From the NCBI RefSeq assembly GCF_004352855.1, contig NZ_SJSC01000001.1, positions 496,001 to 560,000 of the forward strand: 64,000 nt of DNA, written 5' to 3'. Shown one piece after another: positions 28,158 to 36,951 of this stretch (position 1 is its first letter; every line of letters starts with the position of its first letter). The DNA is from Marinomonas sp. KMM3893. Its GTDB lineage: Bacteria; Pseudomonadota; Gammaproteobacteria; Pseudomonadales; Marinomonadaceae. The position numbers were made by a program, and so were the translations under genes. The notes beneath the pieces were generated by a model that saw only the letters and a program-made list of their open reading frames with translations, searched no databases and had not been told where the DNA came from.

Positions 28158-28595
28158 TCAAGGCACCACAGAACCGCCGCCCCTATGATCTCCGCCTAAG
28201 TACACCTCTTCGTCTGCGCCAGTTTCTGAGCTTTCTTGAAGGTCACTACTTTGTTCCACGCTCGCCGAGTTTTCTGCAGTAGAAAAGGTTTGAGTCGCTT
28301 TTTCCTCAGAGCTCGCTGCGCTGTCGGTTGCTACACCAGATAAAGGTCCCGTTGGGCCTCCACCACGATGATCACCGCCAACATAAGGGGCGTTTTCGTC
28401 TTGCACGGCTTTTAGGTCTTCAGGGTCTATTTTGTTAGCTATTTCCGTGCCCGTTAATGGCCCCGTAGGCCCACCGCCACGATGATCGCCACCTTGGTAC
28501 CCATTGTTTGAGAATAAAGAGCAGCCTGTCAGCACCATAGTAATGGCTGAGACAATGGTCGCTGTTTTCAATCTATTCTGTGTTACGTCCACCAC
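28158..28595 (-). CDS. lipoprotein with three GGDHRGGG repeats, function unknown
   Basis: A 145-residue predicted lipoprotein, lipobox LTGC with Cys25. Its most striking feature is the motif Y-x-GGDHRGGG at residues 33, 71 and 132. The first two copies continue PTGPL; the last ends the protein as GGGSVVP. The segments between are acidic and Ser/Glu-rich, so the chain looks disordered with three short, regular anchor motifs. The start is one of two adjacent GTG codons (28595 or 28592) after AGGAG; the second has better spacing. I do not recognise a function. Confidence 0.75.
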   Translation of the reverse strand: MVDVTQNRLKTATIVSAITMVLTGCSLFSNNGYQGGDHRGGGPTGPLTGTEIANKIDPEDLKAVQDENAPYVGGDHRGGGPTGPLSGVATDSAASSEEKATQTFSTAENSASVEQSSDLQESSETGADEEVYLGGDHRGGGSVVP

Positions 28596-28697
28596 ATTGC
28601 TCCTATAAAACAGATAGGCGCAATGCTAAGTAGCTTAAAGAGGAAAGGCAAACAAAGTATTAAAGACATTCGAATTAAACTATTTAATAGACAAAAA

Positions 28698-28727
28698 AAG
28701 GCCAGCAATCACATCATTGCTGGCCTT
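28698..28727 (-). terminator. intrinsic terminator downstream of aceA
   Basis: Perfect 11-base-pair stem, AAGGCCAGCAA (28698-28708) with TTGCTGGCCTT (28717-28727), followed on the minus strand by a run of T. It ends the glcB-aceA transcript. Confidence 0.9.
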
Positions 28728-28805
28728 ACAAAGGTCTATTAAGGAAACTCTTTATTAGGACCTTTTTAGAACAACATCATTCTAAGATCTCTTTACAGAA
28801 CTCAG

Positions 28806-28828
28806 CTTCTTAAGGTTTCCTTAAGAAG
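28806..28828 (-). repeat. hairpin spanning the aceA stop codon
   Basis: Arms CTTCTTAAGG (28806-28815) and CCTTAAGAAG (28819-28828) pair perfectly over ten bases with a three-base loop. The aceA stop codon at 28821-28823 lies inside one arm. The true terminator is about 80 bases further on, so this is a second structure in the 3' region. Confidence 0.65.
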
Positions 28829-30425
28829 ATACGGCGAACTGATTCATCGTATTGTCTTTGCCTGATGCTTTTAGCGCTTGTGCACCAGAGAAGTACTCTT
28901 TATGGTCATCGCCTATGTTTGAGCCAGACATGTCCTGATGCTTCACACAGGCCAGACCTTGACGAATTTCTTTGCGCTGCACTTCTTTCACGTAACCCAA
29001 CATGCCTTGCTCACCAAAGTAGTCTTTCGCTAAATTGTCAGTAGACAAGGCCGCGGTATGGTAAGTCGGCAAGGTAATCAAATGATGGAAAATACCCGCT
29101 TGCTGCGCGGCGTCTCTTTGGAAGCAACGAATACGCTCATCCGCTTCATCCGCCAATTCTGTGCCATCGTATTGAGAAGACATCAACTGATCACGCTGGT
29201 AATCGGCCGTGTTTTTACCTTCTTCCAACCAAGCATCAAATACTTGCTGACGGAAGTTTAACGTCCAGTTAAACGATGGGCTGTTGTTGTAAACCAATTT
29301 GGCATTAGGCACGACATCACGGATACGGTTTACCAACTCAGCTATTTGGCCGATATGAGGCTTTTCCGTTTCGATCCACAACAGATCCGCACCATTTTGC
29401 AACGACGTAATACAATCCAATACCACACGGTCTGCACCAGTATCCGCTTTAAAGCGTACTAAACCATTTGGCAAACGGGTCGGTTTGATCAAACGGTCGC
29501 CTTGTTTGATCGCCATATCACCCGATTGCATGTCAGCCAATGAGTTCACTTCTTCCCCATCTAGGTAGGCATTGTATTGATCCGCCAAATCACCTGGCTC
29601 ACGAGACACTGGGATTTTTTGCGTTAAGCCTGCCCCCAATGAATCCGTACGAGCAACGATCACACCATCGTCAACGCCCAACTCCATAAAGGCATAGCGT
29701 ACCGCGTTAATTTTCGCTAAGAAGTCCTCATGAGGCACGGTTACCTTGCCATCTTGGTGACCACACTGTTTGGCATCAGACACCTGATTCTCGATCTGAA
29801 TACAACATGCGCCTGCTTCGATCATTTTTTTCGCTAGCAAGTAGGTCGCTTCTTCATTACCAAAACCTGCATCTATGTCGGCGATAATAGGCACTACATG
29901 GGTTTCAAAGTTATCAATTTGCGTTTGCGCCGCCTGCTCACGCACCTGATCACCGGCGGCACGAGCCTCGTCCATTTCTTTAAATAAATGCTGTAACTCA
30001 CGAGCATCCGCTTGCTTCAAAAAGGTATAAAGTTCTTCGATCAAGGCCGGCACAGACGTTTTTTCATGCATAGACTGATCAGGTAAAGGCCCAAATTCAG
30101 AACGCATGGCCGCCACCATCCAACCAGATAGATACAGGTAACGACTGCGCGTCGTACCAAAGTGCTTCTTAATAGAGATCATTTTTTGTTGGCCGATAAA
30201 ACCATGCCAGCACCCCAAAGATTGAGTGTAATTGGCCGCGTCTTTATCGTAACTTGCCATGTCTTCACGCATGATCTTAGCCGTGTATTTTGCAATGTCT
30301 AAACCACTGGTAAAACGATTCTGCAATTGCATTCTGGCCACATTTTCAGGGTTAATCGCCCCCCATGTGCCTTGTTGCTGAATAGTCTGTGCTGCCTGCT
30401 GAGTTTTGTTTTTGTAAGTTTGCAT
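28821..30425 (-). CDS. aceA: isocitrate lyase
   Basis: First enzyme of the glyoxylate shunt; splits isocitrate into glyoxylate and succinate. The active-site loop is SDAKQCGHQDGKVTVPHEDF, with the catalytic Cys. This form, and the length of 534, match the long isocitrate lyases of Pseudomonas and Acinetobacter rather than the 430-residue E. coli type. It lies 87 bases downstream of glcB on the same strand, so the shunt is probably one transcript controlled by the divergent regulator at 32858. Confidence 0.96.
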   Translation of the reverse strand: MQTYKNKTQQAAQTIQQQGTWGAINPENVARMQLQNRFTSGLDIAKYTAKIMREDMASYDKDAANYTQSLGCWHGFIGQQKMISIKKHFGTTRSRYLYLSGWMVAAMRSEFGPLPDQSMHEKTSVPALIEELYTFLKQADARELQHLFKEMDEARAAGDQVREQAAQTQIDNFETHVVPIIADIDAGFGNEEATYLLAKKMIEAGACCIQIENQVSDAKQCGHQDGKVTVPHEDFLAKINAVRYAFMELGVDDGVIVARTDSLGAGLTQKIPVSREPGDLADQYNAYLDGEEVNSLADMQSGDMAIKQGDRLIKPTRLPNGLVRFKADTGADRVVLDCITSLQNGADLLWIETEKPHIGQIAELVNRIRDVVPNAKLVYNNSPSFNWTLNFRQQVFDAWLEEGKNTADYQRDQLMSSQYDGTELADEADERIRCFQRDAAQQAGIFHHLITLPTYHTAALSTDNLAKDYFGEQGMLGYVKEVQRKEIRQGLACVKHQDMSGSNIGDDHKEYFSGAQALKASGKDNTMNQFAVSS

Positions 30426-30512
30426 GGTTAAGCTCTCTTATTTAGGGTTAGGTTTTTAGTCTCTTTGGCGACTGCCAACATCGTTTAAATCAATCAAATT
30501 CATCTTTGTACA

Positions 30513-32726
30513 CTACTGCTTCGCAGCGGCTTTTGCCCTTACTCGGTAGGTATGCAAAAGCGGCTCGGTGTAACCGCTTGGCTGCTCAACACCGTTGAAA
30601 ATCAAATCCTGTGCGGCCTTGAAAGCGAAACTTGCCTGCTCACTCGCGGTCTTGCCTTCTGGCGCCATTGGCTGATAGCCTGCGGTGGTTTTATTTTGTT
30701 CATCCACTACCTTGGCCATGCGTTCCATCACATCCATCACCTGGCTTTTATTACAAATGCCGTGCAGTAACCAATTCGCCAAATGCTGGCTAGAAATACG
30801 CAATGTCGCGCGGTCTTCCATGAGCGCCGTATTGTTAATATCGGGCACTTTTGAGCAACCAACGCCCGCTTCAACCCAGCGCACGACATACCCCAACAAC
30901 CCTTGAACATTGTTCTCAATTTCGCGTTGAATAATCTCGGCAGACAAGGCCTGCCCCGGTTGAATAATGGGAATTCGCAGCAAATCCGTAAAGGTCACTG
31001 GCGTCCGCTGTTTGATGCTCTCTTGCTCAGCAAACACATCAACTTGGTGATAATGCAGAGCGTGCAGTGTTGCCGCAGTTGGCGACGGTACCCAAGCGGT
31101 ATTAGCGCCGGCTTTCGGGTGTGCGATTTTGGTTTTCATCATCATCGCCATTTCATCTGGCATCGCCCACATGCCTTTGCCTATCTGTGCTCGACCTTGC
31201 AAACCGCATTGCAAGCCAATATCGACATTGCGATTCTCGTACGCGTCTATCCACACTTGCTGTTTAATCTGATCCTTGGGCAAAAACGCCCCGGCCTGCA
31301 TACTGGTGTGTATTTCGTCACCGGTACGATCTAAGAAGCCGGTGTTAATAAACACCACACGTTCTTGCGCCATGCGAATACACTCTTTTAGATTCAGCGT
31401 TGTACGGCGCTCTTCATCCATAATGCCAATCTTCAATGTGTTCTTCGCCAAACCCAAAAGTTGCTCAACACGGGCAAACAACTCGCAACTAAAAGCCACT
31501 TCTTCGGGTCCGTGCATTTTCGGTTTTACAATGTAAATGCTTCCGGTGCGGCTATTGCTAAGGCCTGTTTCACGCTGCAAATCCAAGGCACCAATCAGGG
31601 CAGTTACCACGGCATCTATGATGCCTTCTGGTACAAAATCTCCCTTTGAATCTTGGATCAAATCCGATTCCATCAAATGCCCGACATTTCGAATCAACAT
31701 CAAAGAACGACCTGAAACTCGATACACCTCACCGTCTAAGTCAGAAAAAATACGATCTGGATTCATCCTGCGTGTGTGGGTTTCACCGTCTTTTTCAAAG
31801 CTTGTTTCCAAGGTGCCTTGCATCAAGCCTAACCAGTTCTGGTAAACCTCTAATTTGTCCTCGGCGTCCACCGCGGCAACAGAATCTTCACAGTCCATAA
31901 TGGTGGTCAGCGCAGACTCAATGAGGATGTCATCAATATTGGCCTTGTCGCTTATGCCATTCTTGCCATTACGATCGAATTTGATCTCCACATGCAGGCC
32001 ATTGTTTTTCAGCAAAAGCGACTCTGGGTCGGCTTTTTGCCCATTAATAGCAACGAACTGGCAAGGTTTTTTCAGTCCGGTTTGACGGCCATCGGCGAAA
32101 AAGGCCAACAGATGATGGTAGTAAACAACATAGCTGGTCACATCATGATGAGAACCTTGGTCTAATGGGAAGATCTCATCCAAAAAGTCTTTTGCTTTCG
32201 CGATAACCTGTTGACCGCGCTGTGCATTATGCCCACCAGCCAGATCGAGTTCGCCGCGCTCAATGACATCGGTGCCGTAAAAAGCGTCGTACATACTGCC
32301 CCAACGAGCGTTTACTGCGTTCAACGCAAAGCGAGCATTTTTAAGCGGTACAACCAATTGAGGGCCTGCTAACTGCGCGATCTCGTCGTCCACATGGTCA
32401 GTGCTTACAGTGACATCACCACCTGCTTTTACTATGTAGCCAATGTCTCTGAGAAAAGACTCGTATTCCGCCATGTCCATTGGCTGACCTTGTTGTTCTT
32501 TATGCCACTGGTCAATTTGCTGTTGCAGGCGAGTTCGCGTGGCGAGCAACTGGCGATTGACAGGTGCTAGGTCGCTGATCAACTGCTTAAGATCACGCCA
32601 AAATGTCTCAGTCTCTAAGCCATGCAGTGGCAAGACATCGTTATCAAGAAAGCGACGGAAATCATCATTTACGAACAGGTCTAACCCATCTTGCATTGCA
32701 GTATTTTTATTGTGTGATTGCTTCAT
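30513..32726 (-). CDS. glcB: malate synthase G
   Basis: Condenses glyoxylate with acetyl-CoA to malate, the second shunt step. The 737-residue length and the insert architecture mark the G isoform rather than AceB. Characteristic segments are TTIMDCEDSVAAVDAEDK, IYIVKPKMHGPEEVAF, KIGIMDEERRTTLNLKECI and FINTGFLDRTGDEIHTSM. An AAAGGAAAG ribosome site precedes the ATG. It is divergent from the XRE-type regulator across 131 bases. Confidence 0.97.
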   Translation of the reverse strand: MKQSHNKNTAMQDGLDLFVNDDFRRFLDNDVLPLHGLETETFWRDLKQLISDLAPVNRQLLATRTRLQQQIDQWHKEQQGQPMDMAEYESFLRDIGYIVKAGGDVTVSTDHVDDEIAQLAGPQLVVPLKNARFALNAVNARWGSMYDAFYGTDVIERGELDLAGGHNAQRGQQVIAKAKDFLDEIFPLDQGSHHDVTSYVVYYHHLLAFFADGRQTGLKKPCQFVAINGQKADPESLLLKNNGLHVEIKFDRNGKNGISDKANIDDILIESALTTIMDCEDSVAAVDAEDKLEVYQNWLGLMQGTLETSFEKDGETHTRRMNPDRIFSDLDGEVYRVSGRSLMLIRNVGHLMESDLIQDSKGDFVPEGIIDAVVTALIGALDLQRETGLSNSRTGSIYIVKPKMHGPEEVAFSCELFARVEQLLGLAKNTLKIGIMDEERRTTLNLKECIRMAQERVVFINTGFLDRTGDEIHTSMQAGAFLPKDQIKQQVWIDAYENRNVDIGLQCGLQGRAQIGKGMWAMPDEMAMMMKTKIAHPKAGANTAWVPSPTAATLHALHYHQVDVFAEQESIKQRTPVTFTDLLRIPIIQPGQALSAEIIQREIENNVQGLLGYVVRWVEAGVGCSKVPDINNTALMEDRATLRISSQHLANWLLHGICNKSQVMDVMERMAKVVDEQNKTTAGYQPMAPEGKTASEQASFAFKAAQDLIFNGVEQPSGYTEPLLHTYRVRAKAAAKQ

Positions 32727-32833
32727 CTTACTTTCCTTTTCTCATCTGCCTGTCTTGTCGGGATGTCGGTAACAAGTTCCGATTGCTTGATTTTTAGTCT
32801 ATGACAAACTAAATTAAAATTTCACAATAAGAA

Positions 32834-32854
32834 TTACACAGTGTAAATTTTACA
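32834..32854. promoter_or_regulatory. overlapping palindromes, likely operator
   Basis: TTACACAGTGTAA (32834-32846) and TGTAAATTTTACA (32842-32854) are two perfect palindromes sharing five bases. They end three bases before the start codon of the regulator, so binding would block its own transcription or translation start and could reach glcB. RamB-type relatives bind TTTGCAAA-like sites, which are similar in character. Confidence 0.6.
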
Positions 32855-32857
32855 AAA

Positions 32858-34381
32858 ATGAAAAATAAAAATAGCCTTATCCGTAAAGCCCATTTTTTGG
32901 GTACTAAGATCCGCAACCTCAGAAAACGCAACCGTTTGACGATGGAAGACCTGTCTGCCAGATGCGTAAAAGTGAACGCGGAATACGCGCCGTCTGTCTC
33001 TTATTTGTCCATGATAGAACGCGGTAAACGCGTTCCCAGTGAAGAAGTATTGGAGATTATTGCCAGTGTTTTTCAGAAAAACATCGATTGGTTTTTAGAC
33101 GACATTCCAGAAGAAGACGCGATCGTTCCGCAAAAAGGGTCCGGTGGTGGCATTAATGGCATGGCGCTGGAGCCAAACTTCTTGTTCTCAAAAGAGATCC
33201 TGCAAATTGCCATTCCTGAAATGCTGTCTCAAACCGGCACCAGCGGTCGTCAATTCGCCCATCTTTTGATTCGTGCCCACCAAGAGCATCATCAAAATCA
33301 TTTCCCAGATTTAGAACGAGCAGCAGAAGAAGTGGGGTTAAAACGCTTACCTCTCAGCCTCGATGACATAGTCGCCATCACCAAGCAGATGGGGTTGCAG
33401 ATCAAATGGTTCCGCAAGACCCCTTTGTCAGTATTAGAGAGCATGGGAATCAACGAGCAACATGTCGTTACCTCGTTTTTTGAGCCCCCAAACCAGATCT
33501 ACATCAATCAGATAATGAAGTCCCAGCCGCAACGACTAAAGTACAATCTCGCGGTGCATATTGGTCATGCGGTATTGCACGATAAAGACGGCATGAGAAA
33601 CGTTTTAGTGACCGGACGTAATGAAATATCCCCTCTGCAAGCGCCCAATTCGCGAGTACAAACCTCAGGTATGGATGCGCAAGATATCCTCTATGCGTGG
33701 CGGGATTTTGAGTGCAGTTTTTTTGCCGGCGCCTTACTGTGCCCTAAAGTACCCTTTCGGCAAATGCTTGACCGAAATGGTTACGAAATTAACACGGCAA
33801 AATTGGCTGGTGTCTCTGAGTCGGTGGCCATGCGCCGCATGACCGCGGTGTCGCCCTACCCCCATTGGCATTATTTTGATGCCTTTGCACCGGGCAAACT
33901 AAAAGCGGTTTATCGCGGCAATGGCATTCCTTTGCCCTGGGGAAACATGAGTTTGGTCGAAGACCCTTGTCAGAACTGGGCTGTATTTCGGATGATTACC
34001 GCGCCGACCACGGGGACTTCTGCGCAGATTTCCATTTTAAACGTGGGAGACGAGCCGCGTATCTATGCCTGTGAATCCATCAAGGTACAAGACCTGACTG
34101 GCAGCAGTCACGTTCTCTGTTCTGGCATCGATTTGAACCCAGCGATTACGGCGCAAGGCAAAGACGCTATCGCCATTGCTCAAGAGCTCAAACAGGCCTG
34201 CTTTAGTGGCGGCGGCACATCGGCCATTCCCAACGCCATGAAGAAAGACCTGATGAGCGTGGCAAAAATCCTTAACATTAACTGGATCGAACGAGGCATA
34301 GATAACGACGCTAGGCTAATCTGCTCAAGAGGGTCTGTGTGTCCGAGGACCCCAAGTTGCTATCAAGCCTGTGGCGGTTAG
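32858..34381 (+). CDS. XRE-family short-chain fatty acyl transcriptional regulator
   Basis: A 507-residue regulator of the RamB/PrpR/PccR/ScfR type. The N-terminal HTH spans about residues 12-75 (RNLRKRNRLTMEDLSARC and SYLSMIERGKRVPSEEVLEI). A central ImmA/IrrE-like domain follows, with the peptidase motif degenerate (HIGHAVLHD). The C-terminal domain ends with a Cys cluster, ICSRGSVCPRTPSCYQACGG. Family members sense acyl-CoAs and control acetate or propionate genes. Position beside glcB-aceA suggests it controls them. No ribosome site precedes the ATG, so the message may be leaderless. Confidence 0.88.
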   Translation: MKNKNSLIRKAHFLGTKIRNLRKRNRLTMEDLSARCVKVNAEYAPSVSYLSMIERGKRVPSEEVLEIIASVFQKNIDWFLDDIPEEDAIVPQKGSGGGINGMALEPNFLFSKEILQIAIPEMLSQTGTSGRQFAHLLIRAHQEHHQNHFPDLERAAEEVGLKRLPLSLDDIVAITKQMGLQIKWFRKTPLSVLESMGINEQHVVTSFFEPPNQIYINQIMKSQPQRLKYNLAVHIGHAVLHDKDGMRNVLVTGRNEISPLQAPNSRVQTSGMDAQDILYAWRDFECSFFAGALLCPKVPFRQMLDRNGYEINTAKLAGVSESVAMRRMTAVSPYPHWHYFDAFAPGKLKAVYRGNGIPLPWGNMSLVEDPCQNWAVFRMITAPTTGTSAQISILNVGDEPRIYACESIKVQDLTGSSHVLCSGIDLNPAITAQGKDAIAIAQELKQACFSGGGTSAIPNAMKKDLMSVAKILNINWIERGIDNDARLICSRGSVCPRTPSCYQACGG

Positions 34382-34744
34382 TCAAAGGGACGTCAAAAGA
34401 CACCTATTATTCACTCGGTGTTCGCCTTATTAGGTGTCTAGGGGCGTCCGGCCATGATGAAGTGAGTCGCCACTGTGCGGCTTCCTTTGCTAAAAATTCA
34501 ACATTGCCTTTCCAATACTTTCCAAACCGTTTAGGAAAAACACAAAAAACGAAGAGCAGAATGAATACCCAGCTTAAAAGCAAGAATAAAAACCGAAACG
34601 ACACAGTTCTTTTTTACGAATAAGAATCAGTTATCGTCTATCTTAAAACTAATGTGCGATTTATCTCCATCGACCCTATCGCAATAAGCCGACAAGTATT
34701 AAAATTGACCTTATCCCCATACCCCCTCTAGTTAAGGATCTTTC
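34382..34744. other. intergenic region with a long-range hairpin
   Basis: These 363 bases have no convincing gene. Arms AGACACCTA (34398-34406) and TAGGTGTCT (34431-34439) pair perfectly over nine bases around a 24-base loop, shortly after the regulator stop codon; no T run follows. The rest must hold the promoter for the PRPP-synthetase-like gene, whose ribosome site AAGGA is clear. Confidence 0.5.
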
Positions 34745-35959
34745 ATGACTTTGTCGACCGGTCAGCCAGCTAACGTTGTAGTCGTTAGTAACTCTTCCGA
34801 TAATCCATTTGCTATTGATATCGCCTATGCTATGGGCCAATACGATGACATTGCTGACTTGATCAGCATGAAGCAATTCATGAACTCTGAGTTCTGTCCG
34901 CGTTTCATTTCTGACGAGACAGATTTTGAAAATATAGGCCGTAAACTTAAAGGCAAGTCTGTCATTATTGTCAGTACTGGCAGCCATGTGAAAACTCGCC
35001 AAGAACTTGCTATGTCGAATTTCATTATCGCCAGAGCAGCGAAAGAAAACGGCGCCGCCCGTGTCATCCTAGTAGAACCAGATTTGTTCTACAGCGCACA
35101 GGATCGTGGACCTCACAAAAGCCTAGGTGAAACCAGCTTCGAACGCGATGTGAAAGACATTAAAAAGTTCGATGGCCAACCCTTCACTGCGAAGCTTTAC
35201 GCACAAATGCTAAAACTGTCTGGCGTCGATACCGTCATGACGATCCATAACCATTCAGATTCCGTACAAAAGATCTTTAATGAAGTCTTTGAAGGCGATT
35301 TCCATAACCTAATCCCTTATGAAATTTACGCGCACTATTTGCTGAATTCAGACATTTTGCATTACGGCAAAGATGGCGAAGGCTTGGTACTTTGTGCTCC
35401 AGATAAAGGCGCTCGCGACTTCGTTAAAGAGATGTTCAATACGCTTGGTCTGAGCAAAGCCAAATTCATCATGCTCGACAAAGAGCGTACTGATGAGCGT
35501 AAAGTAGAAATCACCCTACACAAAGAAAGTGAGCACACGTTCGACGGCCTAGACGGCGCCAGCATTGTGTTGTTTGACGACATGGTGCGTACTGGTTCTA
35601 CCGTGGTGAAATCGTGTCAGTTTTTACAACAAATCAACCCTCAACGTATGGTCTTCGCTGTCTCGCATTTTTATGCCAGCGATGAAGGACGTGAGCGTAT
35701 GGCGCACCCGGCATTGGGTGAGATTCTAACGCTGAATACATTGCCGACTATTTTGAACCGTGACGAGCAAGGCCGTCTACGTAAAAAAATGGTCGTGCTA
35801 AAAGTTGAGAAATGGTTGGCACAAGAGCTGTGCAACATTCTAGAGTTGCCTCAAACGCATGAGCCAAACCCATACAAGATCGATATGTCGTCGAAAAACC
35901 CTCGCTTCAAACGTAAAATTTGGTTCAGTGAAGAACTGACTGAACTAAAACCAGAATAA
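34745..35959 (+). CDS. divergent ribose-phosphate pyrophosphokinase-like protein
   Basis: A 404-residue relative of PRPP synthetase. It keeps the ATP-site signature as YSAQDRGPHKS (about 116-126), a phosphoribosyl segment CAPDKGARD (217-225) and the PRPP loop VLFDDMVRTGSTVV (275-288). Canonical Prs has about 315 residues, so this protein carries some 90 extra residues, partly at the C-terminus (KNPRFKRKIWFSEEL). It may make PRPP or act on a related sugar phosphate. AAGGA sits before the ATG. Two hairpins, the second a terminator, follow the stop codon. Confidence 0.75.
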   Translation: MTLSTGQPANVVVVSNSSDNPFAIDIAYAMGQYDDIADLISMKQFMNSEFCPRFISDETDFENIGRKLKGKSVIIVSTGSHVKTRQELAMSNFIIARAAKENGAARVILVEPDLFYSAQDRGPHKSLGETSFERDVKDIKKFDGQPFTAKLYAQMLKLSGVDTVMTIHNHSDSVQKIFNEVFEGDFHNLIPYEIYAHYLLNSDILHYGKDGEGLVLCAPDKGARDFVKEMFNTLGLSKAKFIMLDKERTDERKVEITLHKESEHTFDGLDGASIVLFDDMVRTGSTVVKSCQFLQQINPQRMVFAVSHFYASDEGRERMAHPALGEILTLNTLPTILNRDEQGRLRKKMVVLKVEKWLAQELCNILELPQTHEPNPYKIDMSSKNPRFKRKIWFSEELTELKPE

Positions 35960-36040
35960 CGAGGAAGGGTCACTCAGTCTGCTTATTGAGTGACTCCTAT
36001 TGGCTACTGACAAACCTCATTAGCTCGACAATAAGTCATA

Positions 36041-36068
36041 AAAAAGCCGTGTCTCGACACGGCTTTTT
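36041..36068. terminator. bidirectional intrinsic terminator
   Basis: Thirteen pairs: AAAAAGCCGTGTC (36041-36053), loop TC, GACACGGCTTTTT (36056-36068). It serves the plus-strand PRPP-synthetase-like gene and the minus-strand gene ending at 36125. A second hairpin (35969-35976 with 35987-35994, GTCACTCA/TGAGTGAC) precedes it. Confidence 0.92.
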
Positions 36069-36124
36069 CATTTTGCTCAGAGTGTGTTCAACATCCTATC
36101 TAAGCGCTAGGTCTAATACGCTTA

Positions 36125-36709
36125 TTAAGCGCGGAACGTCAGCAGCAGAATATCCTTCACCTTACGGTTAATCTCAACATTCGCAGTGTCGAAGTCCTCT
36201 TTTTTCACCTTATATAAAAGTGGTTGAACAGAACGCAGCTTTTTGATGGCTTGAGGGTCTTCTGTTAACAACACGGCAACATAGGAAAAAGCATCGTAAT
36301 AAGCAGGCACATTTTCGCGCAGCGCATTCAAGTAAGAATCCACAGACTCTTCACCAAACACCTGCTTAATCGCCATGATAGCCCCGTAAACCACAGTGCC
36401 TTCACAAAGTGAGGTAGTTTGATGATCTTTTTCACCCGCCGGAAATAAGCCACGGACCATTTCTTGAATCACATCTGCCAATAACATCACGTCATTGCTA
36501 AAACTACGGGCTGGCATCTGAATCTTGTATTGGTATGGTGCCTTGTCATTGTCAAACAAAGCCACTGGTTTTGCCGAATTGGCGTTCATTTCAAAACCAA
36601 CAAACTCCGCTTCTGGTGCGGCTTCCCCAAACAAAAATTCGACCGCAGGCAACCAAGCAGTACGCAATTTTTCTAATTTACTGATTTCTATCGATTGAGT
36701 GTCGGACAC
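36125..36709 (-). CDS. hypothetical cytoplasmic protein
   Basis: A 194-residue protein with no signal peptide or TM segment. Visible features are an acidic N-terminal half (EFLFGEAAPEAEFVGFEM), a helical middle (VMLLADVIQEMVRGLFPAG) and a basic C-terminus (INRKVKDILLLTFRA). I do not recognise the family. The GTG at 36709 has AAGGA about seven bases upstream and is better placed than the GTG two codons earlier. It stands alone, convergent with the PRPP-synthetase-like gene. Confidence 0.65.
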   Translation of the reverse strand: MSDTQSIEISKLEKLRTAWLPAVEFLFGEAAPEAEFVGFEMNANSAKPVALFDNDKAPYQYKIQMPARSFSNDVMLLADVIQEMVRGLFPAGEKDHQTTSLCEGTVVYGAIMAIKQVFGEESVDSYLNALRENVPAYYDAFSYVAVLLTEDPQAIKKLRSVQPLLYKVKKEDFDTANVEINRKVKDILLLTFRA

Positions 36710-36896
36710 AACCACTTCCTTCTAAATAGGTCACTAATGTCTGTGCGCTGCGGCCAATTCGCCCTCACGCTTTGAATAGCCGAAACCTTACCACAGAGCG
36801 ACAATTTGAGCAGTGATAAATCCACAAGCAATGAGGATCAACGCAATTAATCTTCTTGATAGAAATCACCAAAAGCAGAAAAAGACCTACACCACG

Positions 36897-36922
36897 AAAA
36901 GTAGACACTTCAGTCTACTTTT
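36897..36922. promoter_or_regulatory. perfect palindrome upstream of tetR, likely operator
   Basis: Arms AAAAGTAGAC (36897-36906) and GTCTACTTTT (36913-36922) flank the spacer ACTTCA. The core TAGAC-N6-GTCTA is the kind of site TetR-family repressors bind, for example NemR. It ends 29 bases before the regulator's start codon, which fits autorepression of a tetR-adh unit. As RNA it would also form a hairpin. Confidence 0.68.
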
Positions 36923-36951
36923 GCCACTATAAGGCTTCAAGAGGAGTCACA

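Noticed and set aside
34339-34623. 94-codon ORF overlapping the end of the XRE-type regulator
   Set aside because: GTG start inside the regulator gene, no ribosome site, and a run of Lys/Asn residues typical of chance ORFs in A-rich DNA.
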